DNA of 64,000 nucleotides from Pseudomonadota bacterium (GTDB lineage Bacteria; Pseudomonadota; Alphaproteobacteria; Caulobacterales; Caulobacteraceae), in the NCBI GenBank assembly GCA_023412655.1, contig JAEYNH010000009.1, positions 4,435 through 68,434 of the forward strand, in the 5' to 3' direction. The position numbers were made by a program, and so were the translations under genes. The notes under the pieces were generated by a model. It was not told where the DNA came from. It did not search any database and saw only the letters and a list, made by a program, of their open reading frames with translations. This document shows, one piece after another, positions 42,357-51,001 of the stretch; positions within the stretch are counted from its first letter, which is position 1; each line of letters begins with the position of its first letter.

Positions 42357-43636
42357 CACAGTTTCACGGGCTCCATCTTGGGCGTCAGGATGTGCACCAC
42401 CAGCAAGGCCAGCAGATAGGCCGAACCGGCGACGATGAAGATCGGCGTATAGGTGCCGATCTTCTCCAGCACGTAGCCCGCGTACTTGGACATCACCATG
42501 CCGCCCACGGCGCCGATCATGCCGCCGATGCCCACCACCGAGCCCACCGCCGAGCGTGGGAAGACATCGCCCGGCAGGGTGTAGAGGTTGGCCGAGAAGC
42601 CCTGGTGGGCGGCGGTGGCGACACCGATGATCAGCACGGCGACCCACAGGTTGTCGGCGAACGCGGCGAAGGACACCGGCACAGCCAGCAGGGCGCAGAT
42701 CAGCATGGTGGTCTTGCGGGCGCGGTTGATCGACCAGCCCATGTGCATGAACCGCGACGACAGCCATCCGCCGCCGACGCTGCCCACGTCCGACAGCAGG
42801 TAGATGGCCACGAGTGGCGGGCCGAAGGTCTTCAGGTCGAGCCCGTAGCGCTTGCCCAGGAAGTCCGGCAGCCAGAAAAGGAACATCCACCAGATCGGGT
42901 CGATCAGGAACTTGCCCAGGGCATAGGCCCAGGTCTCCCGATACCGGAGCAGGCGCGTCCAGGGGATGCTGACCGCCGGATCGGCCGGGTCCTGCTCGAT
43001 ATGGGCCAGTTCGGCGGCGCTGATCTTCGGGTGCTCCCGCGGTCGGCGGTAGACCAGGAGCCAGATGGGCAGCCAGATCAGGCCCGCGACGCCCGTCACG
43101 ATGAAGGTCATCTGCCAGCCCCAGGTCAGGGTGATGACCGGGATGACGAGGGGTGTGACGATGGCGCCGATGTTGGTGCCCGCATTGAAGATGCCCGTGG
43201 CCAGCGCGCGTTCCTTCTTGGGGAACCACTCGGCCACCGCCTTGATGCCCGCCGGGAAGGCCCCGCCTTCGCCCAGGCCCAGGACCACGCGACTGGCCAC
43301 GAAGCCGCCGAAGGACCGCGCCCCGGCGGTGGCGATGTGGCCGATCTGCCAGATCAGGAAGGCGAGGCCGAAGCCCCAGCGGGCGCCGATCCGGTCCATG
43401 ATCCGGCCCCAGGCGAGGTAGGCGATGGCGTAGGCGGCCTGGAACCACAGCACGAGGTCGGCATAGTCCGTCTCGCTCCAGCCGAACTCGTTGGTCAGGT
43501 CGGCCTTCAGCAGGCCGATGGCCTGGCGGTCGACATAGTTGATGACCATCGCCGTGAAGAGGAGGGCGACAACCACCCAACGGTACTTGCCGACGGCGGC
43601 GGGCGGTTGGGCGATGCGCCCGGCGGTGGTTGTCAT
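42356..43636 (-). CDS. exuT: Hexuronate transporter, MFS anion:cation symporter family
   Basis: A 426-residue, 12-helix MFS carrier. ATG 43636 follows GGAGGGAGAC. Segments RWVVVALLFTAMVINYVDRQAIGLL (in part), WFQAAYAIAYLAWGRIMDRIGARWGF (in part), GLGEGGAFPAGIKAVAEWFPKKERALATG (in part) and FNAGTNIGAIVTPLV are those of ExuT-type galacturonate/glucuronate symporters. It shares its transcription unit with the upstream hydratase gene (13 bases between them) and the downstream cupin gene. Placed with UxaC, UxaA and KduID, it is the main inner-membrane uptake route for hexuronates or unsaturated digalacturonate here. Confidence 0.86.
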   Translation of the reverse strand: MTTTAGRIAQPPAAVGKYRWVVVALLFTAMVINYVDRQAIGLLKADLTNEFGWSETDYADLVLWFQAAYAIAYLAWGRIMDRIGARWGFGLAFLIWQIGHIATAGARSFGGFVASRVVLGLGEGGAFPAGIKAVAEWFPKKERALATGIFNAGTNIGAIVTPLVIPVITLTWGWQMTFIVTGVAGLIWLPIWLLVYRRPREHPKISAAELAHIEQDPADPAVSIPWTRLLRYRETWAYALGKFLIDPIWWMFLFWLPDFLGKRYGLDLKTFGPPLVAIYLLSDVGSVGGGWLSSRFMHMGWSINRARKTTMLICALLAVPVSFAAFADNLWVAVLIIGVATAAHQGFSANLYTLPGDVFPRSAVGSVVGIGGMIGAVGGMVMSKYAGYVLEKIGTYTPIFIVAGSAYLLALLVVHILTPKMEPVKL

Positions 43637-43649
43637 GTCTCCCTCCCCG

Positions 43650-44480
43650 TTATTCCGCGGTCGCCGGGACCGCTTCGCAGCGGATCTCGGCCACGTCGCC
43701 GAAGACGATACGGGCCGATTGGCCGGCCTCGATTTCATGAATTCCGCTCGCCGCTCCTGTCGTCACCAACTGCCCGGCCTTGAGAGGCCGGCCCCGGCGG
43801 GAGGCCGCACCGAGCAGGAAGGCGAGGGAGGCGGCAGGCCCGCCCGGCACCGAAGCCGGAGCCCCGCGACCCACCAGCCGGTCCTCCACATAGGCCTCGC
43901 AGGCCGGGATGGACTCTGGGCGGTCGCGCCAGCCGAGGATGGGCGGACCGACGATCAGGGCCGCGTTGTTGCCGAAGTCGGAGGCCACGACCTTGGGGCC
44001 CAGGACGTTGATGGTGGCCAGCGGACTTCCGGCCAGCTCGACGCCGGCGAACATCTCGTCGGCCAGGGCGGCCGCCTCGTCCGCGGTCCAGGTCAGCTTG
44101 TCGGCGGGGGCATCGGCGCCGACGCGGAACACATACTCGGCCTCCACCGCCGCGAAGCCGCCGGCGATCACCGGTAGTGGGGTTGGGCGCTCAGGCTCCG
44201 CGCGCCAGATGTTGCGGGAGAAGATCGGCCCCATGACCCGATCGGCCCCGAGCTCGGCCTGGAACGCCTCGGGAATCCGGCCGACCTTCCAGCCGGCCAC
44301 TGTGTCGGGCCAAAGGCCGATGGCAAGGTCCTGCACGGCATAGCCCTGAACGAGGTCGGCGGGCAGGCGCCCGCCGGGGAAGCCGGTCACGGCGCGCGCG
44401 CCCAGCCGGGCCTCCACGAAGGCGCGGGCCACGGATTCGGGATCGAAAAGGGGCGCGGTCTCCGCCGCCGGCGCAGTCAC
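43650..44480 (-). CDS. 2-keto-4-pentenoate hydratase-like protein (MhpD/FAH superfamily)
   Basis: A 276-residue protein if read from GTG 44480 (GGGAGG upstream); ATG 44507 would add nine residues. The fold family is that of MhpD hydratases and oxalocrotonate decarboxylases: GYAVQDLAIGLW, GWKVGRI, GPIFSRNIW, EAEYVFRVGAD with the acidic metal ligands, GVELAGSPL and KAGQLVTTGAASGIHEIEAGQ (in part). Such enzymes handle 2-keto-enoic acids. Its expected aromatic meta-cleavage partners are absent; instead it leads an operon with a hexuronate carrier and a cupin protein, under a LacI-type operator. A role in an unlisted sugar-acid step is possible. Substrate unknown. Confidence 0.75.
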   Translation of the reverse strand: MTAPAAETAPLFDPESVARAFVEARLGARAVTGFPGGRLPADLVQGYAVQDLAIGLWPDTVAGWKVGRIPEAFQAELGADRVMGPIFSRNIWRAEPERPTPLPVIAGGFAAVEAEYVFRVGADAPADKLTWTADEAAALADEMFAGVELAGSPLATINVLGPKVVASDFGNNAALIVGPPILGWRDRPESIPACEAYVEDRLVGRGAPASVPGGPAASLAFLLGAASRRGRPLKAGQLVTTGAASGIHEIEAGQSARIVFGDVAEIRCEAVPATAE

Positions 44481-44595
44481 GTCGTCTCGTCCTCCCGGCC
44501 GGTCCATCCCGAGGGGGCGCGGCTTGATGGTTCTCGTTCGGCGGGGTGCTCGTGCGAGCTGAGCAACCACGGATCGGCGGCACATTGTGGCATCA

Positions 44596-44609
44596 GGTAA
44601 CCGGTGTCA
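44596..44609. promoter_or_regulatory. LacI-type operator GGTAACCGGTGTCA upstream of the hydratase operon
   Basis: Same 14-mer as at 40747-40760, located 116 bases upstream of the hydratase start (44480) in the divergent gap before uxaC. A mirror copy lies 90 bases away at 44686. Confidence 0.78.
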
Positions 44610-44685
44610 ATTTGGCGAACACCGCACGATCTGCTTCTCTCGTCGTCAGCTTCCGGAGCGGCGGCAAACGGCTTGCGCCCTCTGA

Positions 44686-44699
44686 TGACACCGGTTACC
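44686..44699. promoter_or_regulatory. LacI-type operator TGACACCGGTTACC upstream of uxaC
   Basis: Exact reverse complement of the sites at 44596 and 40747, 22 bases upstream of the uxaC start codon, overlapping the expected transcription start. With the 44596 copy it forms a back-to-back pair serving the divergent hydratase-carrier-cupin and uxaC-kduI-kduD operons. Confidence 0.8.
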
Positions 44700-44720
44700 G
44701 AGGTCGTAGGGAGGACCGAA

Positions 44721-46163
44721 ATGACCAGCCCGCTGAGGCTTCACCCGGACCGGCTGTTCCCGGCCGAGCCCGAAACCCGCGCCGTGGCTCGCCGTCTGTA
44801 CGGGGCGGTGAAGGACCTGCCGATCATCAGCCCCCACGGGCACACCGATCCGGAGTGGTTCGCCGGCGACGCGCCGTTCGCCGACGCGACCAGCCTGTTC
44901 CTCTCGCCCGACCACTACCTCTACCGGATGCTCTATTCGCAGGGCGTGCCCCTGGATCAGCTGGGCGTCGCGTCGAAGTCGGGCCCCTCATCGGCGGATC
45001 CGCGGGAAGCCTGGCGCATCCTGGCCTCGAACATGCGCCTGTTCCGCGGGACGCCGTCCTCCATGTGGCTGAACCACGTGTTCGGCGAGGTGTTTGGCTT
45101 CGAGGTCGAGCTGTCGGCCGAGACAGCCGACCTCTATTTCGACCGCATCGGCGAGGCGCTGCAGACCGAGGCCTTCCGGCCCAGGGCGCTGTTCGAACGG
45201 TTCAACATCGAGCTGCTGGCGACCACGGAATCGCCCACCGACGAGCTGAAGCATCACAAGGCGATGCGGGCCAGCGGCTGGAAGGGCCGGGTGGTGACCG
45301 CCTATCGCCCCGATCCGGTGATTGACGCCGAGCATGAGGACTTCCGCGCCAGCCTCGGGCGCTTCGGCGAGCTGACGGGTCAGGACGTCGAGAGCTGGCC
45401 CGGCTATCTGGAGGCCCACCGCATCCGGCGCGCAGCGTTCATGGAGCTGGGCGCCACCTCCACCGACCACGGCCATCCCACCGCCGCCACCGCCGACCTG
45501 ACGGACGCCGAGGCCGAGGCCCTGTTCCGTAAGCTGCTGAGCGGCGATTTCACGGCCGCCGACGCCGAGTTGTTCCGGGCGCAGATGCTGACCGAGATGG
45601 CCAGGATGAGCCTGGACGATGGCCTGGTGATGCAGATCCACCCGGGCTCGTTCCGCAACCACAACGCCGGCCTCTTCGCCCGCTTCGGCCGGGACAAGGG
45701 CGCCGACATCCCCATGCGCACCGACTATGTGCGGGCCCTGAAGCCGCTGCTGGACCGTTTCGGCAACGAGCGTGACCTGTCGATCATCGTCTTCACCCTG
45801 GACGAGAGCACCTATTCCCGCGAGCTCGCGCCCCTGGCCGGGCACTATCCGGTGCTCAAGCTCGGCCCCGCCTGGTGGTTTCACGACAGCCCGGAGGGCA
45901 TGCGCCGCTTCCGCGAGCAGGTCACCGAGACGGCCGGCTTCTACAACACCGTCGGTTTCAACGACGACACCCGCGCCTTCCTGTCGATCCCGGCCCGCCA
46001 CGATGTGGCCCGGCGCATCGACGCCGGCTTCCTCGCCCGCCTGGTGACCGAGCACCGCATCTCCGAGGAGGAGGCGCACGAGACCGCCATCGACCTCGCC
46101 TACAACCTGCCCAAGCGGGCCTACAAGCTGGACGAGCCGGCCGCCGCGCCGGCGATCGCCTGA
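44721..46163 (+). CDS. uxaC: Uronate isomerase
   Basis: A 480-residue metal-dependent hydrolase-fold isomerase, the normal UxaC size. It converts glucuronate to fructuronate and galacturonate to tagaturonate. ATG 44721 follows GGGAGGACCGAA. Family marks: SPHGHTDPEWFA near the start (H-x-H metal motif), ESPTDELKHH, LTEMARMSLDDGLVMQIHPGSFRNHN (in part), GPAWWFHDSPEGMRRF and FLSIPARHDVARR. It is the first common step for both uronates and leads the uxaC-kduI-kduD operon, 22 bases after a LacI-type operator. Confidence 0.94.
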   Translation: MTSPLRLHPDRLFPAEPETRAVARRLYGAVKDLPIISPHGHTDPEWFAGDAPFADATSLFLSPDHYLYRMLYSQGVPLDQLGVASKSGPSSADPREAWRILASNMRLFRGTPSSMWLNHVFGEVFGFEVELSAETADLYFDRIGEALQTEAFRPRALFERFNIELLATTESPTDELKHHKAMRASGWKGRVVTAYRPDPVIDAEHEDFRASLGRFGELTGQDVESWPGYLEAHRIRRAAFMELGATSTDHGHPTAATADLTDAEAEALFRKLLSGDFTAADAELFRAQMLTEMARMSLDDGLVMQIHPGSFRNHNAGLFARFGRDKGADIPMRTDYVRALKPLLDRFGNERDLSIIVFTLDESTYSRELAPLAGHYPVLKLGPAWWFHDSPEGMRRFREQVTETAGFYNTVGFNDDTRAFLSIPARHDVARRIDAGFLARLVTEHRISEEEAHETAIDLAYNLPKRAYKLDEPAAAPAIA

Positions 46164-46180
46164 CGAGGAGACGCTGCCCC

Positions 46181-47017
46181 GTGTTCAAGCGCATCTATCA
46201 CGCCACCCATCCCGACATGATGGAAGGCGTCGACAACGAGACCCTGCGCCAGCGCTATCTCATCGACGGCCTGTTCCAGCCCGGCGAGGTGGTGCTGAAC
46301 TACACCCACTACGAACGGTTCGTGGTCGGCGGCGCGGCCCCGGCGGGCAGAGCCCTGCGTCTGCCCGACCAGACCGAGCCTGAGAGCGCGGCCGGGCATC
46401 CGTTCCTGGAGCGCCGGGAGATGGGCGTCATCAATGTCTCGGATGTGGGCGGCCAGGTCACCGTCGACGGCGTCGCCTACGACTTGGCGCCTCGGGACTG
46501 CCTCTATGTGACCATGGGAGCCCGGGACGTGATCTTCGGGGGCGAGGGGGCGCGCTTCTACCTCGTCTCCACCCCGGCGCACGCCGCGTTCGAGACCAAG
46601 AAGCTGTCCATCGCCGACGCCGTGCCCCTGGAGCGCGGGGCGCTGGAGACCTCCAATGAGCGGACCATCTACCAGCTCGTGGTGCCGCAGACCTGCAGGT
46701 CGGCGCAGCTGCTCCTGGGCCTGACGATCCTGAACACCGGCAGCGTCTGGAACACCATGCCGCCGCACCTCCACGACCGGCGCAGCGAGGTCTACTTCTA
46801 CTTCGGCCTCGGCGAGAACGACCGGGTCTTCCACTTCATGGGCGAGCCGGACAAGGCTCGCCACATCATCATGGCCAATGAAGAGGCCGTGGTCTCGCCG
46901 CCCTGGTCGATCCACATGGGCTCGGGGACCTCGAACTACGCCTTCATCTGGGCCATGGGCGGGGAGAACCTCGACTACACCGACATGCGCGTGCTCGACA
47001 TCTGCCAGTTGAAATGA
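46181..47017 (+). CDS. kduI: 5-dehydro-4-deoxy-D-glucuronate isomerase
   Basis: A 278-residue cupin-type isomerase, exactly the KduI length. It turns 5-keto-4-deoxyuronate, from unsaturated uronates, into 2,5-diketo-3-deoxygluconate. The start is GTG 46181, with AGGAG about a dozen bases upstream. Zinc ligands are in NTMPPHLHDRRSEVYFYF (His, His, Glu) and WSIHMGSGT (His), in line with the E. coli enzyme. FLERREMGVINV and VGGQVTVDGVAYDL also match. It shows that the organism handles pectate-lyase products, fitting the PL10 gene at 49400. Overlaps kduD by four bases. Confidence 0.94.
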   Translation: MFKRIYHATHPDMMEGVDNETLRQRYLIDGLFQPGEVVLNYTHYERFVVGGAAPAGRALRLPDQTEPESAAGHPFLERREMGVINVSDVGGQVTVDGVAYDLAPRDCLYVTMGARDVIFGGEGARFYLVSTPAHAAFETKKLSIADAVPLERGALETSNERTIYQLVVPQTCRSAQLLLGLTILNTGSVWNTMPPHLHDRRSEVYFYFGLGENDRVFHFMGEPDKARHIIMANEEAVVSPPWSIHMGSGTSNYAFIWAMGGENLDYTDMRVLDICQLK

Positions 47018-47775
47018 GCGCGAACCTCTTCAGCCTTGAGGGCCAGGTCGCCCTCGTCACCGGCGCCAACACCGGCCTTGGCCAGGGCATCGCCGTTGGC
47101 CTCGCCGAGGCGGGGGCGGACGTCGTCGCCGTGGGCCGCAGCGCCCCCACCCAGACCGCGGAACTCGTGGCCCGGGCGGGCCGCACTCTGCACGCGGTGA
47201 GCGCCGACCTCGGCACGACAGGCCCCATCGCCGAGGTGGTGGAACAGGCCTGGGCCGCCGCCGGGCGCGTCGACATCCTGGTGAACAACGCCGGCATCAT
47301 CCGCCGCGCCGACAGCCTCGACTTCACGGAAGAGGACTGGGACGCAGTGGTCGACACCAATCTGAAGAGCGCCTTCTTCCTCTCCCAGGCCGTGGCGCGG
47401 CGCTGGGTCGCGGAAGGCCGCGGCGGCAAGATCATCAACATTGTCTCGATGCTGAGCTTCCAGGGCGGCATCCGTGTGCCGTCCTACACGGCCTCCAAGA
47501 GCGGGCTGGCCGGCCTGACCAAGCTGCTGTGCAACGAGTGGGCGGGCCGGGGCATCAACGTCAACGCCATCGCCCCCGGCTACTTCGCCACCAACAACAC
47601 CGAGGCCCTGCGCGCCGACGAGGGACGCTCGAAAGAGATCCTGGGCCGCATTCCTGCGGGTCGGTGGGGCCAGCCTTCGGACCTCGCCGGAGCCGCCGTC
47701 TTCCTCGCCAGCCGGGCCTCGGACTACATGCACGGCGCCGTCGTGCCCGTGGACGGCGGCTGGCTGGCCCGGTGA
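47014..47775 (+). CDS. kduD: 2-dehydro-3-deoxy-D-gluconate 5-dehydrogenase (SDR)
   Basis: A 253-residue short-chain dehydrogenase. NAD-binding TGANTGLGQGIA, NNAGIIRR, catalytic Ser in NIVSMLSFQGG, and Tyr-Lys in SYTASKSGLAG. The beginning FSLEGQVALVTGANTGLGQG (in part) and the ending VPVDGGWLAR follow KduD proteins. It reduces 2,5-diketo-3-deoxygluconate to KDG with NADH. It is the last gene of uxaC-kduI-kduD; the convergent esterase gene ends five bases beyond its stop. Confidence 0.93.
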   Translation: MSANLFSLEGQVALVTGANTGLGQGIAVGLAEAGADVVAVGRSAPTQTAELVARAGRTLHAVSADLGTTGPIAEVVEQAWAAAGRVDILVNNAGIIRRADSLDFTEEDWDAVVDTNLKSAFFLSQAVARRWVAEGRGGKIINIVSMLSFQGGIRVPSYTASKSGLAGLTKLLCNEWAGRGINVNAIAPGYFATNNTEALRADEGRSKEILGRIPAGRWGQPSDLAGAAVFLASRASDYMHGAVVPVDGGWLAR

Positions 47776-47779
47776 GCTG

Positions 47780-49339
47780 TCAGGTCCCTGGCTGGACGTA
47801 AGGCACGCGCGCGAAGAACCGCCGCTCAGCCCCGCGCGGATCGTCCGCCAGCCGCGAGGGCGCGTCGAAGATCAGGGTCTGCCGACGCTCGAGGCTGAAC
47901 GGCTCCCATCTGGGAATGGCGGCGCAGTTCGGATCGCCGGTCCGGGCGAAGGCGAGGAAGGCCTCGCTCATCTGGTCGGCCATGGATTGCGCCTGCGGGC
48001 CTATGGCCGTGGCGCCCGGCTGCATGACGTTGTCGAACACCAGCTGGATGTCCGAGGCGTGGGGCGCGCCGAGGCGGCCGCCGTCCTTGGGCGTGGCCCA
48101 GTCGAGCTGGTAGGCCCAGGTCGGATGCCCCGCCGCCGCCCGCGCCTCGAGCTCGATGATCGCCCCCCGCCATGAACGGGCGGCGGTAGTCGCCGCAAAC
48201 AGCACCTCGGATGGCGAATAGTGCGGATAGAGCCGGCGGTACTCGGCGACCACCGCGTCCGGCAAGACGTCCACCCGCAGATTGGCGAAGGTCAGCTTCT
48301 TCGGCAGGTCGTCCCAGCCGAGGGTGAAGTTGGACGGGTCGTTCCCCATGAACGCCCGGGTCTCGTCCCGGGTGTTGCCGATGATCATCGGCACGCCCGC
48401 GCTCTGGGCCGGGGCGTCCGGATAGAAGGGGTGGCGCTTCAGATTGCGCTCGTCCAGCACGGGCCCGAAGTAGAGGCCGCCGAAGCCCAGGACCGGATCC
48501 TCGATCGCCAGAGCCTCCACCAGCCGTTCGGCAGGCAGGGTGCGGAGCTCCGCGGCCTGTTCCGGCTTCAGCTTCAGGGCGTCGAGCAGGGCGGCCGTGC
48601 GCCGCGCGGCGTTCATCGGCCCTGACGCCGTGACCTGCTGGCCGCTCATGGTGGCGGCCCGGCGGAACAGGCCGGCGGCGGCGGGCATGGCCATCAGGGT
48701 GGCGATCTTGGCGCCGCCGCCCGACTGACCGAACACCGTCACCTGCGAAGGATCTCCGCCGAAGCCGGCGATGTTGTCCCGCACCCACTCCAGAGCCATG
48801 ACGAGGTCCAGTTGGCCGGCGGCGCCGCTGTCGGCCAGCTCCGGGACGAATGGCGCGAGGTAGCCGTAGCCGAACACGTTCAGCCGGTGGTTCACCGTCA
48901 CCACCACCACATCGCCGCGCCGGGCCAGTCGTACGCCGTCGTAAAGCGGGGCCGAACCCGATCCGTTCGAATAGGCGCCGCCGTGGACATAGACCATCAC
49001 CGGCCGCGCGCCGGTGAGGGCCGGGGTCCAGACGTTGAGGAACAGGCAGTCCTCCGAGGTCGCACCCACCGAGCCGTCGCGCTGCGGCGAGGCGGCGCCG
49101 TAGTCCAGCGCCGGGGCTATGCCGGACCAGGGCGCGGGCGGGCGCGGCGGCTGGAAGCGGCGGGGCCCTGTGTCGGCGCCGTACCGCACGCCTCGGAAGG
49201 CCAGGACGCCCTTGTCCACATAGCCGCGGATCCGGCCGTGGCGGGTCTGCGCCACGGGGGCCGCGGCGCCGAAAGCGGGGGCGGCGGTGAACGACAGAGC
49301 CGCGGCGACGGCGGCTCGGCGGCTGATATCTCCGGTCAT
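47780..49339 (-). CDS. Exported type-B carboxylesterase
   Basis: A 519-residue alpha/beta-hydrolase of the carboxylesterase type-B family. N-terminal DISRRAAVAAALSFTAAPAFG looks like a Tat or Sec signal. Family blocks: FRGVRYG, SEDCLFLNVWTP, VYVHGGAYSNGSG (oxyanion), the nucleophile elbow VFGQSGGGAK, GNTRDETRAF (acid residue) and PHASDIQLVFDN (catalytic His). The elbow is GQSGGG rather than the classical GESAGG. It is divergent from the PL10 pectate lyase gene with a LacI-type operator between them, so it may remove methyl, acetyl or feruloyl esters from pectin. The substrate is inferred from context only. Confidence 0.84.
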   Translation of the reverse strand: MTGDISRRAAVAAALSFTAAPAFGAAAPVAQTRHGRIRGYVDKGVLAFRGVRYGADTGPRRFQPPRPPAPWSGIAPALDYGAASPQRDGSVGATSEDCLFLNVWTPALTGARPVMVYVHGGAYSNGSGSAPLYDGVRLARRGDVVVVTVNHRLNVFGYGYLAPFVPELADSGAAGQLDLVMALEWVRDNIAGFGGDPSQVTVFGQSGGGAKIATLMAMPAAAGLFRRAATMSGQQVTASGPMNAARRTAALLDALKLKPEQAAELRTLPAERLVEALAIEDPVLGFGGLYFGPVLDERNLKRHPFYPDAPAQSAGVPMIIGNTRDETRAFMGNDPSNFTLGWDDLPKKLTFANLRVDVLPDAVVAEYRRLYPHYSPSEVLFAATTAARSWRGAIIELEARAAAGHPTWAYQLDWATPKDGGRLGAPHASDIQLVFDNVMQPGATAIGPQAQSMADQMSEAFLAFARTGDPNCAAIPRWEPFSLERRQTLIFDAPSRLADDPRGAERRFFARVPYVQPGT

Positions 49340-49351
49340 GGAGGGAGACTA

Positions 49352-49365
49352 TGACACCGGTAGCA
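49352..49365. promoter_or_regulatory. LacI-type operator TGACACCGGTAGCA
   Basis: Matches the perfect palindrome at 37433 in 12 of 14 bases. It lies in the 60-base gap between the divergent esterase (start 49339) and pectate lyase (start 49400) genes, so one repressor could control both. Confidence 0.7.
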
Positions 49366-49399
49366 ATTCGCGCTACAACCTCGGCTAAAGACGGGGAGG

Positions 49400-51001
49400 A
49401 TGCGTGTGCTGAAAGGCTTGGCGGCTGTGCTGGCCGGCGTATGCGTTCTGGCCGGCGGGACAGCGGCCGGCGCCCAGAGCCGCGGCGAGGTGCTGGCGGC
49501 CATGAAGCGGGCGACGGCCTTCATGACCGACAAGGCGGCCTACAACGGCGGCTATGTCTGGTCGTACACGGCCGATTTCTCCCGGCGGTTCGGCGAACTG
49601 GAGGCCAAGCCCACCATGGTCTGGGTGCAGCCGCCGGGCACCGCCACCATGGGCCATCTGTTCCTCGACGCCTATCACGCCACCGGCGACGAGACCTATT
49701 ACCGGGCCGCGGAGCGCGCGGCCGAGGCCCTGGTCTGGGGCCAGCACCCCAGCGGCGGCTGGAACTACTTCATCGACTTCGGCGGCCCCGCCTCCTCCCG
49801 GGACTGGTACGAGGCCTATGGCAAGAACGCCTGGCGCATGGAGGAATTCCAGCACGACTGGGGCAACGCCACCTTCGACGACGCCGGCACGTCCGAGGCG
49901 ATGCAGTTCCTGCTGCGCCTCTACGTTGAAAAGCGCGACCCGCGCTGGAAACCGGCCCTCGACAAGGCCCTGAACTTCGTCCTGGAGGCCCAGTATCCGG
50001 TGGGCGGCTGGCCGCAGCGCTATCCGGTGCAGCCGAAGTTCGAGGGCGACTACACCGGCCACATCACCTTCAACGACGACGTGGCCGGCGAGAACATCAA
50101 GTTCCTCATCATGGCCTACCAGGCGCTTGGCGACACCCGGGTCCTGGACCCCATCAACCGGGCCATGACCAGCTTCCTGGTCACCCAGCTGGGCCAGCCG
50201 CAGCCCGGCTGGGCCCTGCAGTACACCCTCGACCTGCAGCCGGCGGCGGCGCGCAGCTATGAGCCCCTCGCCCTGGCCACCCACACCACGGCGAGCAACA
50301 CCGCTCAGTTGATGACCTTTTACGAGTTGACCGGCGATGCGCGGTTCCTGGCGCGCGTGCCGGAGGCGCTCGACTGGCTGGACAAGGTGCGGCTGCCCAG
50401 TCCCACGTCCGACGGGCGCACCCATCCGACCTTCATCGAGGTCGGCACGGACCGGCCGCTGTACGTGCACCGGCGAGGCTCGAACGTGGTCAATGGCGAG
50501 TACTATGTGGACTACAGCCCCGAGCGCCCGCTGGCCCACTACAGCGCCTTCCGCAAGATCGACATGGCCGGGCTGCGCGCCCGCTACGAACGGCTGAGGG
50601 CGACGCCGCCGGCGCAGGTGGCCAAGGACTCTCCATTGAAGGCGAAAGGCCTCGTGCCCCTGCCGCGCTATTTCGCCAGCCGCGACCTCGAGACATCGGA
50701 CCTCAATGTCCGGCCGGCGGGCGGTGAGGCCACGGCCATCGATCCCGCCAGGGTGCGCCGGCTGCTCTCGGCCCTGAATCGCGAAGGCTACTGGCCGACT
50801 CCCCTTGCGGCCGCCAGCCATCCCTATACTGGCGAGGCCCCGCCAACCCAGCCGGACGGCGACTATGCCACGACCCATGTGGGCGATCGGACGGACACCT
50901 CGCCATTTCCCGATCCCAACCCGCAGGTGGGCATCTCTACGGGGACCTACATCCAGAACATGACCGTGCTGATCGACTGGCTGGACCAGCAGGGCCGCTA
51001 G
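49400..51001 (+). CDS. Exported pectate lyase, polysaccharide lyase family 10
   Basis: A 533-residue protein with a signal peptide (VLKGLAAVLAGVCVLAGGTAAGAQ). The (alpha/alpha)-type toroid of PL10 is indicated by GGWPQRYPV followed by HITFNDD, FDDAGTSEAMQFLLRLY (in part) and the later RRGSNVVNGEYYVDY segment with a likely catalytic Arg. It should cleave polygalacturonate by beta-elimination, giving unsaturated oligomers that feed KduI/KduD. The protein is longer than minimal PL10 catalytic domains; the last ~130 residues, with KAKGLVPLPRYFASRDLETS (in part), may be a separate segment. A LacI-type operator is 35 bases upstream. Its stop shares CTAG with the convergent hydrolase gene. Confidence 0.83.
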   Translation: MRVLKGLAAVLAGVCVLAGGTAAGAQSRGEVLAAMKRATAFMTDKAAYNGGYVWSYTADFSRRFGELEAKPTMVWVQPPGTATMGHLFLDAYHATGDETYYRAAERAAEALVWGQHPSGGWNYFIDFGGPASSRDWYEAYGKNAWRMEEFQHDWGNATFDDAGTSEAMQFLLRLYVEKRDPRWKPALDKALNFVLEAQYPVGGWPQRYPVQPKFEGDYTGHITFNDDVAGENIKFLIMAYQALGDTRVLDPINRAMTSFLVTQLGQPQPGWALQYTLDLQPAAARSYEPLALATHTTASNTAQLMTFYELTGDARFLARVPEALDWLDKVRLPSPTSDGRTHPTFIEVGTDRPLYVHRRGSNVVNGEYYVDYSPERPLAHYSAFRKIDMAGLRARYERLRATPPAQVAKDSPLKAKGLVPLPRYFASRDLETSDLNVRPAGGEATAIDPARVRRLLSALNREGYWPTPLAAASHPYTGEAPPTQPDGDYATTHVGDRTDTSPFPDPNPQVGISTGTYIQNMTVLIDWLDQQGR

